Notes: generated by a model from the letters alone, not told the origin. 64,000 bases of DNA from Limnephilus marmoratus (GCA_917880885.1 OU862919.1:52117058-52181057), one strand, 5' to 3'. Counted from the stretch's first letter, positions 30,718-42,488 are shown. Program-made: numbers and translations.

Positions 30718-31184
30718 CCAATATATAGGTATATTTAAAATGTAAATTGTCGCCAGCGCGACTGAATCGGTATAGGTTTTGTAAATACGCGGTCCGGTCG
30801 GTGTGACGGACATATGAATACATCCCTTCCACAGCAGTGCTAAGTGAAGGATCAAGAAGAATCAATCGTGTGTGGATTGTGAGAGACCTTTGATTGGGAG
30901 AGACTTTTGTCCTCTCCACTCGGACTCCGGTTGTGAAGGACTGGATTCACATACCCGGACCCATTGACCAACAGAGTTCTACCGCCCCTTTTACCTTTTT
31001 CTTTCTCAGAACTCCCTCTTCCTTCCTTTTCTCTAAAAAGACCCTCCTAACAGCATCCCGAAAGATGACATAGACCCTGAGGGATTTTTTCCACCATCTA
31101 GCTAATGTTAAAAAATCTGAATTACTGATTAAGTTGTGGACAAACTCTTAACCCGTTTATCGTTTTATCAGTTTTTGTATTTTT

Positions 31185-31222
31185 AGGGCCTCAGGGCCTC
31201 CTGTGCGGTGTTAATGTAAAAC
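31185..31222 (+). repeat. SINE-A 3' tail fragment
   Basis: gggcctcctgtgcggtgttaatgtaaaa matches the terminal block shared by SINE-A and the nested-host LINE 3' end. Confidence 0.55.
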
Positions 31223-31720
31223 AAATGGTTCATATTTATATTCATGCACTTATATGTTAAAATGTTGTTGGACACATAATAAATACTATTTCTGCATCAT
31301 TTGATTATTCATGTTATCCAAACGCATTAGAAGACAAGCACATGGAGATAGTGTGGCTATTACATTATTTGTAATCGGCCATTTTCCGGCAGAAATTTGA
31401 ATAAATGTAGCATTTGCATAATTTTAATCCTTGACCACATTTTTGTTATTTTCGGCATTCTATTTCTGAAATCCCGCTATTCGTGTTTATTTTAACAAAT
31501 GCAAAGTTTAGGCCACAGCCTTGAAAAATATTCCTTTGTTTCTCGATAGCAGAAACTTTTAAGTGATTATTAGAGTTGATCTCCATTTGTAAGCGCTTAA
31601 CCCGATCATAAACATAAAACTAAGTAACGATATAAAGCCATGCGTAAAGCAAACTTATCTTCCAAAAAATGTTAAAACCATAGTAAAATATTTATACCGG
31701 GTTCATTTTTTATTTATTAA

Positions 31721-32445
31721 CTAGCGAGTTCCGGGCATGCGTTGCAATGCCACTTAACCTTTAACTGGTGACAAGCGGTTTCTCTGACGCTGTGCCTGTG
31801 AGGCCTGTGAGGCCGAGCAGCGTCAGAGAAACCGCTTGTCACTAGACTGACTGATTTTAGTGATTTCAGATGTTTCACTGACGCTGCTCGGCCTCACAGG
31901 CCTCACAGGCCGAGAGGCGTCAGTGAAATATCATTTCACCTCCTTCCCCGCGCTTGCTTTGTTCCAACGCCTGATCGACTTTAGTTGCGTCCACACCGTA
32001 GAGAAGAATAATTGCATCACACAGTCCCAAATCAGTAAGTTACATCTATTTAAAGTTCGGCAGCGGTCTCTCAGACCCTATGTCACCACTTATGTAACTT
32101 ATATACGAGCCAACTCAGTGCGTATTTTCGTACCCTCACTAAATTATATATACTCATTTTTCAACGACTTATGCACTATCTTTTGCATTTTTTAATACAA
32201 ATTTTTATATATAGAAACCTTCACGTGCATGCGCACAACAAAACCACCAAAGTGTTATCGCAATCGGATGAAAAGTATAGGAAATAAGTTCATAATGCCA
32301 GAGCTCATCATTATATCGTGGTCACGCGCACATCAAATCACCAAAGTTTCATTGCAATCGGATGAAAAGTATAGGAAATAAGTGCATAACGCCAGAGCTC
32401 ACCATTATGTATAGAAACCATCGTGGTCGTGCGCACGACAAATTA
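31721..32445 (-). mobile_element. Helitron-like element (minus), 3' end defined
   Basis: The minus strand ends AACTCGCTAG|T at 31721, preceded by a short GC-rich palindromic stretch (gcattgcaacgcatgc). CTAG with a following T is the Helitron 3' rule. Two degenerate units at 32220-32440 match, inverted, the 107-bp units of 57748-58497. The 5' terminus is not certain. A hairpin-forming insert occupies 31755-31930. Confidence 0.6.
31757..31932. repeat. Two adjacent long hairpins with a shared core
   Basis: Hairpin 1: gtgacaagcggtttctctga near 31768 pairs with tcagagaaaccgcttgtcac ending near 31844. Hairpin 2: tcactgacgctgctcggcct near 31873 pairs with the segment ending ggcgtcagtga near 31926. 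Both loops carry the same aggcctcacaggcc-type palindromic core in opposite orientations. A TTAA followed by CCTTTAACTG starts the first hairpin, resembling the end of the MITE at 17634. Confidence 0.85.
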
Positions 32446-32700
32446 TTTTTTTAATAATTAAAAAAAATGATAAAGTACATAATTTTAATAGTTTTATCGT
32501 CACGGCTTTCAGCATTTTTGAATGTAGGTATAAATTAAAGCAAATATGGAATGATCAAAACCGATATTGAGTTATTATTTAAAAAAGCTTGTGCGCAGAA
32601 TAATTAATCTTTCTCATTGGAACCGCCCCGTACGATCGTAAGAACATCTTTCGACGAAATCCGAATTCTCGGCCGCTGGCTGGTTAATGGCCCATACAAA
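32440..32700 (-). repeat. Interspersed repeat (inverted partner of 7845-8110)
   Basis: On the minus strand it reads taaccagccagcggccgaga, then tttcgtcgaaagatgttctt and ggttccaatgagaaa, then AT-rich sequence with an atcggttttgatc-type block. The first 90 bp are close to the other copy. Confidence 0.65.
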
Positions 32701-33205
32701 ACTCTGTACACGCAACTATATACACATAATATCGCTAGCGATAGAATAATTGCGATAACCGTTCCTAATCCTTGATTTTCTGAGAATATGCAGGGACATA
32801 ATCAAATTTATTTGATTATTTCTCTCGCATAAGTATAGGCCCTAATCGTGTTGGCATACTTTGCTTTTCAGTTATTCGATGGGAATGCTTTTGTCCTAAG
32901 CCATTAGCACTGGATCTCTCAGAATATTCAGAAAATTAAGACTTGGAAAAAGACCATTAGTTCGCTATGAACAAATCTCACAAATGGACGACGAATAAAA
33001 TGGGGTGCTTTATTTTTACGAGAAATAATAATGTGTCTTCAGAACAACCCAACCAAGATCAGAGCAGTAAACCTAGATTTTAATCAGTCCTGACTTCATT
33101 ATTATAAAATTTGTTCTCAAAATTAAAACCATGCCCAAAACCTGTTTTTGTCGGACATTTGGAAGATGGTGACAAAATAAACATAAATTAGTGAAATAAA
33201 CATGT
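32701..33205. other. No recognisable feature
   Basis: AT-rich sequence without frame or repeat partner that I could find. Confidence 0.4.
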
Positions 33206-33540
33206 TTTGTTTTTTAAGCAAAAGAAGTGGTTAAAACTACGTAGATACTGTTTTTTTTTAATTTTATTAAAATGATACCACAAAAATATACTGATTTGAC
33301 AGTTTTGAAATACGGATGGGAACAATTTATTATTATGATAGGGGTGGAGCCGTTGCTAGGTATTAATGAAGAATGGGTGGGTAGGGGAACATACATATCC
33401 ATGATTGGGCTATAAGACAATATTTTTTGTTTGTTGATAATAAATTAATTTTTTTAAAGGGATTTTTTTTTTATTTCCAAGGCTTTTAAGTTATCTAAAC
33501 GTTTTCCTTTACGATTAATATGAAGAATATTTATTTATAT
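33206..33540 (-). pseudogene. Penelope-like element C-terminal remnant, inverted arm
   Basis: On the minus strand it corresponds to the right arm at 33690-33930 (gaaaacgtttagataactta, then aaaatattgtcttat and catggatatg). With it this forms a head-to-head pair about 150 bp apart. Frames are broken. Inverted partial copies are common in this class. Confidence 0.75.
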
Positions 33541-33557
33541 AATATTTATATTTATTT

Positions 33558-33888
33558 TATATTGGAAAAACAACTCGTAATTTTGAAATCAGAATCAAAC
33601 AACATTTAAGGTGTCTTAATAATAATAATTTTTCTGAGTTCGCTAACCATATCATTGAAAAAAAACCATGGTTTTGAAAAAAATACAGGGATAAATATTC
33701 TTCATGTTGATCATAAAGGAAAACGTTTAGATAACTTAGAAGCCATGGAAATAAAAAAAAAATCCCTTAAAAATAATGAATCTGTTATCAACAAACAAAA
33801 AATATTGTCTTATAACCCTATCATGGATATGTTCCCCTACCCACCCACTCTTCATAAATACCTAGCAACGACTCCACCCCTACCATAA
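33558..33888 (+). pseudogene. Penelope-like element GIY-YIG endonuclease fragment
   Basis: From 33558 the translation reads YIGKTTRNFEIRIKQHL and then NNFSEFANHIIEKK, the YIG half of a GIY-YIG nuclease (YIGKT, downstream Arg and His, then a FAxH block). A one-base slip in the A-run at 33658-33665 shifts to the frame holding GINILHVDHKGKRLDNLEA and SYNPIMDMFPYPP, ending at 33888. This is the C-terminal nuclease of Penelope-like elements, which cuts the target. The reverse transcriptase is absent. Confidence 0.75.
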
Positions 33889-34015
33889 TAATACATTGTT
33901 CCCATCCATATTTCAAAACTGTCAAATCAGTATTCATTTGCCCTGAAGAAGGAACGGTCGTTCTGAAACCGGTCAGATTTACTCAAATATAAAAGTGGTT
34001 CAAACAAAGTTAAAT
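33889..34015 (+). repeat. Penelope-like 3' terminal repeat with hammerhead-like core
   Basis: About 50 bp after the nuclease frame stop: CTGAAGA (33943-33949), A, GGAAC, loop ggtc, GTTCT, then GAAACCGGTC. N7 of the hammerhead core is free, so CTGAAGA is allowed. Stem II has one G-T wobble. A GTC cleavage-type triplet follows. An almost identical module is at 63961. Confidence 0.5.
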
Positions 34016-35394
34016 TGTTTTATTTATCTATGTTTATCGTGTTTGAAGAATTAAACGAAGTTTATTCAAATATAAATTGTTAGAGACAATAATTAATTTA
34101 AAATTTAATATTGATTTAATATTTACAGCAATTTAAAAATGAATTAAACGCAGAATTAAGGCGTTTAAAAATTTTACGATTTTTTATGTATCATAAAAAT
34201 AAGCGATAAATGGTTAAATATATTTGCACTCAATGGCTCTTTAACACTATAAGCAGTTTACATGTCTCCATAAATTCGAAGGAATGATTTTTTGAAAGAG
34301 GGCGGGAAATTTCCAAACCGAAGGCTTAAAAATTTCCAAGCGCTCCAGGCTGAAATTAATTATACAGCAGGACGCTCCAGTGGATAATTAATCAAAAAAT
34401 TCACGCAAATACTGGTCTTCGTTATGTAACAATATTTTATTGAATAGTGACGCGTGTTGTCTTCTTACCAGAATATTTTTGGTTGTAATATGATGCCATA
34501 TGTTATGTAATAATATTGTGTCATTTACATTATGATTGGTTAGGCTATTCATACAATACACCTCTCATTTTACACACACCTCCATTAATACATCATATCA
34601 TCAACTGCTGTACTTGGGAATTGATATTGTTGCATATCCCTAATCACTTCCTACCCTTTTCCAATGTGTACTGAATTAATAAGTCCGCTATTTTGAGTGC
34701 CGTAAAGATCAACTGACGTGAAGATAATTGGGCTTCAAAAACCCAAAATTAAACCAAATTACACATGGTAGTTATTAAATTTACTTGAAAATATCAACTT
34801 GTCCCATATAACGGAAAAAACACGATATTTTAATATTTAAGCTAAGAAAGAATTCCGAAATGAAATGTCAATGACAAAAAATTTTAAAGATGATGAAAAT
34901 TTTTTAAAATCGATAATATTTCAACTTAATTTCTGTGGAATTTCATTTTTGTATCGAATTCGTGAGTACAATGTCATCCGTTTTTTGAGTTTCTAGCTCA
35001 AGAAACAGAATGTGCTCCGAAAGCGCTATCTCTGATCTAATTATCCGGACTGCACTTTAATTCCTTCAATTCCTTCAATTCCTTCAATTCAAAGGGAATA
35101 AAATAGTAAGTACGTTTGCCATTCTGTAGTTTAACAACTTCTAGCCAAAGTAGAGTAATTTAAAGACGAAAAAAAACCGATGACCACTGATTGCTCATTC
35201 AAGAGGAGTGGAAGAGCTTGGTTCAATATGTGATGTCCTCGATATTATTTGAAGAGGTTATCGATAAGAGGCCCATAGCTGTCGTTAGTGCAGAGATTTG
35301 GAGTATAACAAATATATAGCTACTTAATTACCTATCAAAGCTCATTATTATCCATCACAGATAAAGTCCAAAGGGTTTTGTTGATCCCGAAGTT
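34016..35394. other. No gene; minor tandem repeat
   Basis: AT-rich. A short tandem of aattccttc (about 3.5 copies) is at 35059-35091. Nothing else recognised. Confidence 0.45.
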
Positions 35395-35680
35395 TTAATT
35401 TAAAGAGTTTATGAGACAAAAAACGCAATTACAACACATTAGAACAGTGAATAGCGTAAGTGTGCCAAAACCAGAATGATTTTATTTGGGGGTGACTGTT
35501 GATAGCAATTTAAAATGGGACACACAAATAAAAAAACTTAATTATTATTTTTTTTAATTTATAAACTAACGTTTAGACAAGATTTTTATGCAAAGCACAA
35601 AGGGTAACAATTATTATAAGCAATAATTGTCAGCCTGAAATACTCATTTACATTGAAAAATCTTCCGAGAAAAGATACTT

Positions 35681-35752
35681 GCCGCCAACGGGACTTGAAC
35701 CCGTGTCCTTCTGATTGCCGGTCGGATGCTCTGACCACTGAGCTATGGCGGC
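35681..35752 (-). tRNA. tRNA-like gene, anticodon position GGC (possible pseudogene/SINE head)
   Basis: A full cloverleaf can be drawn on the minus strand: acceptor GCCGCCA/TGGCGGC, D arm GCTCAGTGGTCAGAGC, T arm ACGGG-TTCAAGT-CCCGT. The anticodon stem TCCGA/TCAGA has one mismatch around a loop CCGGCAA, placing GGC at 34-36. GGC is not a usual eukaryotic tRNA-Ala anticodon, so this is probably a tRNA-derived repeat. A and B boxes are intact. Confidence 0.5.
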
Positions 35753-35852
35753 TTATCAAATACGGGTTGTTTTCAGGTGGAAAAATATAATAAGCAGTAA
35801 TTGTTGAATGAAACACTAGTATATATTGAATTATTTGGCGGGTATTTGATAA

Positions 35853-35924
35853 GCCGCCATAGTTCAGTGGTCAGAGCATCCGACCGGTAATCAGAAGGAC
35901 ACGGGTTCAAGTCCCGTTGGCGGC
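35853..35924 (+). tRNA. tRNA-like gene, anticodon position GGT (possible pseudogene/SINE head)
   Basis: Same fold as the inverted partner, with T for C in the anticodon loop (CCGGTAA) and one change in the D arm (GTTC for GCTC). The anticodon position reads GGT, again unusual in eukaryotes. Acceptor and T stems pair perfectly. Confidence 0.5.
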
Positions 35925-36545
35925 AAGTATCTTTTCTCGGAAGATTTTTCAATGTAAATGAGTGTTTCAGGCTGACAATTATTGCTTATAATAAAAAAAA
36001 AAACTTGTAAACGGCGGAGACCGATAGTGGGTAGGCTGTACAAATTGAAATGTTTCGTTCCGATGAATATTTAAAAAATATATTTACTTATCACTTGCAG
36101 AATCAACTTTACGGTATGCCGTAATCACTTGGGGACACATTTGAAAAACTAATTTAAACCACCTACAATCAGTACAAAATTCAATGGTCAAATAACTAGT
36201 TCAAAAACATATTTTTTCACAGAGACGAAACATCTCGTTGCTGTATAAGAGTTTAACTGTATTACCGGTGCAGTCCTTATTACGGTACAAAATATTGACT
36301 CGGCATATATCTGAGTCTGAATATAAGAGGAAAGTGGAACATGAATACGACACTAGGTTCACAAAGAATGAAGGAATGCTTGTTCCAAAATATAACAATA
36401 AGTACGGACGGCGAACCCTGGAATATAACGTGCCCAAAATATTTAACATGTTACCAGGTAATATAAAAAATTGCGATTCTATAAATAGATTGAGATATAT
36501 GCTGAAAATATGGTTACTGCATAGAGATGGTTTAAATTAAGTCTG

Positions 36546-39500
36546 TGTGTTAATTATGACAATCTGTATATTTATAGTAATACTATTATGTATATGTAAT
36601 TAAATTGTATTTAAAGATTAACGTCAAAAATTAATGAAAAAACAATAAAAAATTGTGGAACAAATATTAAATTACTTTAAATGTATACTTTTTGTATGGA
36701 GATCTTGGAGCTTTCTTTTGTTTGCATATTTCAAAATTTTAAGGTAAAATGCCTTCTCATGAATAAATCACATCTCCGTCAATCTAAACATCTCATAATC
36801 TCCAAGCTCACTGTAGCTTATCCAATTATTTCCGGAGCGATAATCCTAAACAGGGGTAACTTGATGTGAAGGATGAATTACATCTCGGTTCCAAGAAAAA
36901 GGCTGCGTGGGATCAAGCACCCCTAATTCCGGAATCCACCTCTCGAAACTAATACGTGAGCGGAGTAATCCAACTGAAAATTGTTATTTTGTTCCCACTT
37001 GTAAACATTTACGACAAGCTTTATTATTATGTGTGGTTTGCTTTAGTAACTGACCTCATTACACGTCCGGCAAATAGGACGAATCTAAAATGACGATGTA
37101 ATTACATAAAATGGGTTGGCATTAAATGCCAAGGCACAGAGTATGCTCAGAAAAAAAGATACCCAGATGGTAAACTTCCGAATGAAATTGATTTGAAACA
37201 GTTCAGTGTATTATCATTTATTATCCCACATAAAATTTCTTGTTTTATTTCGCAACACGCCACTTTTGTATGTATATCCAGCCAATCTATCCACTGGCTC
37301 TAATCAGCGACGTAGCAACAAACTTTCTAGCCCTCTGGTAAGCTTGTTAAATATGTGTGTAGGGCCCCAACCACTTTAATCGAAACAGAATCCAAAAACA
37401 CAAATAATGAAGTACATATTTCGTGTGAATTTCATTTAAACTTTAATACTCGTGTTTGGTAACCTTCGTTTAGCATTCATTCAAGTTTCAATCGTGGTAG
37501 GGGCAGGTGGGTATTTTAATTGTAGTTTTAACAAGTCTTTTAACAACTAAAATTGATAATGTCCAATTAGTCATCAATTTTCCTCAAGAGAATGAGTCGT
37601 CTTTGAAAAATGTACTTTTAATTTTAATTTTAATTTTAGTCGATTGATGTACTCAAAAGGAAGGGGCTCACATATTAAAAATTAAAAAAAAAAGATAACA
37701 AAGAGTAAAATATACCATGTATGTATAATGTGTTCCTTAACATAAATAATAACAAAGCATTAAAAAACAAGAGGAAACGAAGTCTGAAACAAGTGAAGTC
37801 AAGTTTATAAAATAGATTCAAGAAATTTTGTGAAAAGTAGCGCTCAATAGCTGGGCTTCGGTATGTTTTGACGATTTTTGTTTCGTCCCCCCAAAAATAC
37901 GCAGTTCACTCATTCGTTTTGTTGAAACGTTCAGCCTTTCTAATAAAAAATCACTTCACCACCGTTACACGGTGTTTTTGTTACACATTGAATAAAGGCT
38001 GTACATTTTCTTTTTCGAATCATTTCGAATAAAAAATATCTGCCGTAAATCTGGTAACACTGCATGCGCGTATGGGCCAATCTACCGAAAGTGTGAAAAT
38101 ATCAATGCTTGGGTATGATGATAAAAATCGTAACGCATCCGCGAATGCGTGTCAGTTTCCCGGCAAAATTTGAATTTCGATTTATGATTTTTGATGCGCG
38201 TTTCTTAATTTCTATTGCAACGACTAGTTCACTCTTATATTCATATAATTCAATATATTTATCCTTCTTTGTATTATTTTTCGATAGTTTTAATCCATTT
38301 ATAATGTCATATTGTGGATTTTGTTTAGTTATCGGAAACGATGGAGGTTATTTCGGACACATTATTTTTTTATTTGACTTTTGCCGCGTGAGTTTAATAA
38401 ATCCAAAGGTGTGTTTTTTTTATCTCTTATGCATGTGTCGATAAATACAAATTCGAGAATTTGTATTTGTATTTGTATTTTATTGTAGTTTAAATTGCGC
38501 AACAATGATTTCAAATAGTCCCTTTTTTAGTTATAAATTAAATTCGATGAGAAATTATTATTAATAACACGACATTCAAAAGATAAAAGATATTTACCGA
38601 GGGTTGTTTAGTAAATATGCAGTTAGCCTACCTCACGGATAATACGGAACGTTCGTGTTGTCGAAGTTTGATGCGCGGATAATTCGGAATGTTCCTTTTT
38701 CAACTAATAGACAATCAAATATGACATTTGTCGGAAGTACCAATCTAAAATAAATTCTCTAAAATAAACTCGCATTTAGATAAGTTTTAAGATTTTCACG
38801 GCCAAAAGAAACTCGCATTTCATCATAATTTTAAAAAACATCCCAGGTTTTGAATGGTTAGTTTGGCAAAGCACGGTTTGTCTAGCGGGTTTGTGTAATT
38901 ATTCTAATACATTTCTTTCCATGTTCTATTGTTATGTACAGATACAAACTTGTCAATAACGCATTCACTTTGTTTTACGCAAAAAAAAATTCTACGATTG
39001 GCAGCATTGATTGATTGTCTACGAAATGTTAAAATTAATGAAAACGATGAATAAACAATGGCGTTACCGCGTGAGTGAATTAATTTTAACAAAATTTAAA
39101 TGTTAAATGCATATTTTTTGCATGTTTTTTGGTCACCCCCGACGTCTCACTTTTCGTAATAATAAAGTTAAATCTAACTGTTTGAATAAAAAATATTCCG
39201 CAATAACGAGTAAGCGGTTTAATGCATAAATAATCAACCCTCTTTAGCTGGATAAGCAATGTAGATATATAATATTATCTTTCAATATTTTTTATTAGTT
39301 TCTAATTAGTAAGGTTTTCACATACACAGTTGTTTACCAATCGTATAAAATATTCATGACATTTTCTTAGTACGGTTCTAAATGTTTAATTTAATATTAT
39401 CCCCATACACGACATAGGCTATGAAGGAATTTACAAGGGTTCTTGTACAAATTTAATAAATCTCATAATTTATTCCACGTAATAAATATTATTGTGTGCG

Positions 39501-40479
39501 TTACCTCAAAGTTTTTTTAATATTATTGCTATCGCTCCATAATTGAATCACATGTTTCTGTCGGTTTCTTCTTTTGGTCCTTCGACCTCTAGCTGTTTTC
39601 TGTTTTCTTCTGGGCACGTTCGGTCATTTATTAAACAAATGACAACGATTTATTAAATCCTTAACCAAGCGCGCGATTCCCATCTTCGGATGATGGTACG
39701 ATTTCCGTCCAAACGTAAATAAATTTGGTGATAAGGTTTTCCTATTTGTTTAGGTTGAATGCCAAAGGGAATAAACACACGATTCTGTCACTCCCTTAGA
39801 ATTTCTTGAACATCTGTTGAGTATAATAAACTATCTATTGATACACGAGTTACAGGGGGGTATTAAATGACAGTATGATGTATTAGTAGATGAAAAAAGA
39901 AAGGATGGATTCCCGAAAATACCAAAATTTCTGTTATTACACAATCATTCATGTTATCGAGTCACGGAATTTACGTATTTTGGAATGACACGAAATAAAC
40001 ATATTGATTATGAATAAGTACAGGTATCATACCATTAATTGACAACCATTCTGAACTCTCTGAAAATTTGCTCAAGTGATGAGAACACCCCGAAATTCAC
40101 ACCCGTCATTTTACATTCTTAACATTTATTTATTTTATTTATTATTATTTAAACGCCCGTACGTAGGGCTATTACATACATAATACAAGTGTATCGAACA
40201 TTTACAAACATAAACATCTTCCTTTACATGGCTGCAACTAACTGCTTTCTTTTATATATTTTTTTAATTCCAACCCGAAAAGCTTCACTTGCATACCCTT
40301 TTCTTTCCCTTACTTAAAATTAAGAAATATTTGAAATAATTACCGTCTATTTACAACCAAATACCATTTTGTTATTTTGACCCTTAATGGTTTTCTAACC
40401 ACATTCGCCTCAGGGATTTCATTTATACAGCACTCAGTCTACTATCATCCTTCCTCTACCAGTTTCTCGCCTCACTGAC
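36546..40479. other. Long intronic stretch without recognisable genes
   Basis: AT-rich with scattered short frames (for example 38109-38444 plus) that show no domain. A (tttgta)n-like microsatellite is at about 38458-38482. A 14-bp match to the tail of the 30476 palindrome (agattttcacggcc, minus) occurs near 38788. Otherwise nothing identified. Confidence 0.45.
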
Positions 40480-41270
40480 TTATACCAGGTTAGATAATAT
40501 AAACTCGAAAGAACATGTATCCAAAATAGTAGCCAAAATCAGTAGCTTTTCTTTTGTTCTAGGTACACTGAGAAATATATTAAACATCGAATCGGTAATG
40601 GCCGCATACTATGGTTATGTATATTCAATAATAAAATACGGAATTATCTTTTGGGGAAACTCAGTAAACGCCAAAGATGTTTTTATCATCCAAAAAAGAT
40701 GTATAAGAAAAATGACAAACTCTGTTAATCGGGATTCATGTAGACCTATATTTAAAAATTTGAAAATTTTTACAGTCACCGACATATATATAATGGAGTT
40801 ATGCATGTTAGTGCGATCATCTCCAGAAAAGTTTCCACAAAAAAACTCTACACATAAACACGCTACAAGGTTTACAGAAAATTTATTAATACCAAAAGCA
40901 AACAAAACAATTTTCCAAAAAGGACCCTTTTACATGGCCATTAAAATATACAACAACCTTCCACATGATATTAAACAAATACAAGATACACTCAGATTTA
41001 AGTCATCACTAAAAACATTCCTTCTGAACAGGTCTCATTACACATTAAGTGAATACCTCACATAGGTACAACTGTTTTTATATTTATGTTTATATAATAA
41101 ATTAAAACAAATTCACTTTGTATTACACCACTTTTATATTTATATTTCATTTGTGTTCAAATCTGTACAACATGTTAGGTTAACTGGAAGAAATAGGATA
41201 TAGGTACCTATAAGTTATACCTTTTGTACTAAATGTAAATTTTGTACAATAAATGATTTTGATTTTGATA
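40480..41270 (+). pseudogene. 5'-truncated LINE, ORF2 C-terminus and 3' tail
   Basis: From about 40480 the frame gives YTRLDNINSKEHVSKI and LRNILNIESV. An ORF at 40598-41065 follows, with YGIIFWGNSVNAK, IQKRCIRKM, HKHATRF and IKIYNNLPHDIKQ, matching the C-terminal third of Jockey-group ORF2 (the 'YG-I-WG' and 'NLP--I' blocks). It ends with a (tgatttt)n-type 3' tail at about 41250-41270. It is open for 155 codons, so probably not very old. Confidence 0.8.
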
Positions 41271-41610
41271 CGACTCACACCCTTAAGATCGCGGGATCGA
41301 ACCCCGGCATACGAAATTACATTTCATTTGATTAATTTGCATTATTTCACAACTAATTCATTTAAAAATAATATATAGTATATTTGCGGCACGTTCCAGA
41401 GTGGAAGATACTCTCAATATCGAACTGGTGTAAGACTACCATTCAGAATTCAAGTTGCTCGGTGACCAGATCTGAATAGCCAGGTTCTCCACCTCCAGGT
41501 GCTTCCTCATCTCTTTTCCCTTCAGCCTCACAACATACCTCAATTGTAAATGCCATTATCTTACTGGCTCCAGAGCTGGCACTCTTGCGAGGTATCCACA
41601 TAAAAAAAAT
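41268..41610 (+). mobile_element. SINE-B copy (tRNA-derived)
   Basis: Starts with the 3' part of a tRNA-like head (gatcgcgggatcgaacccc, B-box-like). It continues with tagtatatttgcggcacg, ttccagagtggaagatactc and gatctgaatagccaggttc, and ends in an A-rich tail. Other copies are at 45955-46195 and 55960-56390. Confidence 0.85.
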
Positions 41611-41629
41611 AAAAATAAAATACCAGCAC

Positions 41630-41785
41630 TCCATTGTGGACTGCTAGCTTCGCTTCTTTGGATTTTTTGCTTCGCGAAAACCGTGTTTGATGGACTTCCT
41701 CTATTGATGGAATATCCCGCATTTCCTCTTTTTAAATATCTGCATCTAGCCTTTCCACCAGAGGTAAACATATATCCCAAATATT
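41630..41785 (-). pseudogene. RTE LINE internal remnant
   Basis: The minus strand encodes GYMFTSGGKARCRYLKR and NAGYSINRG, matching the GSMFTRDGKADRDIERR region of the intact RTE ORF. Only about 150 bp remain. Confidence 0.8.
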
Positions 41786-42162
41786 AGATTTCCAGACCTT
41801 AGGCAGGTCTTCATATAAGCTATTTCTAAAGCTAGTACGGATCTAAATTTAGCTGGAATAAAAAGCATTTTAATTTAATAAGTTGAATTATGCAAAACCG
41901 TCACAAACGTTGAATAGCAAGGTTTTCAAGTGATATAATCAATTCATATAATATATTTATAAGCACTACGAAGTCAACGACCGAACGTCATGTTACATTA
42001 TTTTAATAGCGTTATAATACCGGTTCAATATTGTGAAATAATGTTATGGTACATATAATATTTGTATTTTAATTTTACGGTTCAAAATGAATAAATATTA
42101 ACATAAATATGAACTTTACCCGTGTTTAAATAACATTTTCGTAAAAAGCAGTTATTTGCCCA

Positions 42163-42455
42163 CCGGGCTGTGTGGCGGACCGGATGGTGAGAGACTGGTT
42201 GAAATGACTTTTGAACTCTCCAGCCGGACTCTCTCGACCCATCGCCTTGCACTGCAGTGGCAGGGATGGGTTCATACGTTCGTCATTCCTGAACACACTG
42301 ACCCCAAGATTCCTACCCACCCCTCATACCTTATTCCTTCCCAGAACATTCTCTCCTTCCTTTCCCTGAAAAGTCCCTCCACACAGCATATCCAAAAATG
42401 TCATAGGCTCTGAGGGATTTTTTCCAAAGGACCTCCTGTGTGGAGCTGATGTAAA
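42163..42455 (+). mobile_element. SINE-A copy (3' part)
   Basis: Begins within the middle of the family (gtggcggaccggatggtgag), contains ccatcgccttgcactgcagt and cctccacacagcatatcc, and ends gacctcctgtgtggagctga tgt plus a 14-bp poly-A. Confidence 0.85.
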
Positions 42456-42488
42456 AAAAAAAAAAAATTATTAAACAAACTTTTAGAA

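Larger units (their letters stand above)
30121..31115. mobile_element. Composite of inverted SINE-A fragments around a palindrome
   Basis: 30121-30290 is a minus-strand SINE-A 3' part (tagcttcacacgtaggccc, atctttggggaagctgtg). 30800-30860 is SINE-A middle sequence, also minus, and 30960-31115 is a plus-strand SINE-A 3' part. Short stretches with gcgcgactgaa and tgtaaatacgcg sit inverted at 30280-30325 and 30755-30800. The palindrome at 30476-30717 lies between. Confidence 0.6.
35617..35988. repeat. Inverted repeat carrying two tRNA-like genes
   Basis: Arms 35617-35763 and 35842-35988 (about 147 bp) are near-perfect reverse complements around a 78-bp spacer. Each arm has one complete 72-nt tRNA-like sequence plus a shared flank (gatacttgcc, tcttccgagaaaagatac, gacaattattgctta). 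The whole insertion splits a LINE remnant. Confidence 0.9.
35395..36540 (+). pseudogene. LINE ORF2 C-terminal remnant interrupted by tRNA inverted repeat
   Basis: The first part (to about 35545) translates with stops to a GVTVDSNLKWDTQI block, the 'LG-D--L-W--HI' region after the reverse transcriptase. After the inverted repeat (35617-35988) it resumes with ESTLRYAVITWGH. It ends in an open frame at 36238-36540 with YDTRFTKNEGMLVPK and FNMLPGNIKNC, the closing region of CR1/Jockey ORF2. The insert therefore landed in an already present LINE copy. Confidence 0.75.

Noticed and set aside
35586..35816. Minus-strand protein with SSVVRASDRQSEGHGF
   Set aside because: This is the well-known artefact of translating a tRNA-like sequence, which is present at 35681-35752.
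38109..38444. 111-codon plus-strand frame
   Set aside because: No domain, no splice context, AT-rich composition; likely chance.
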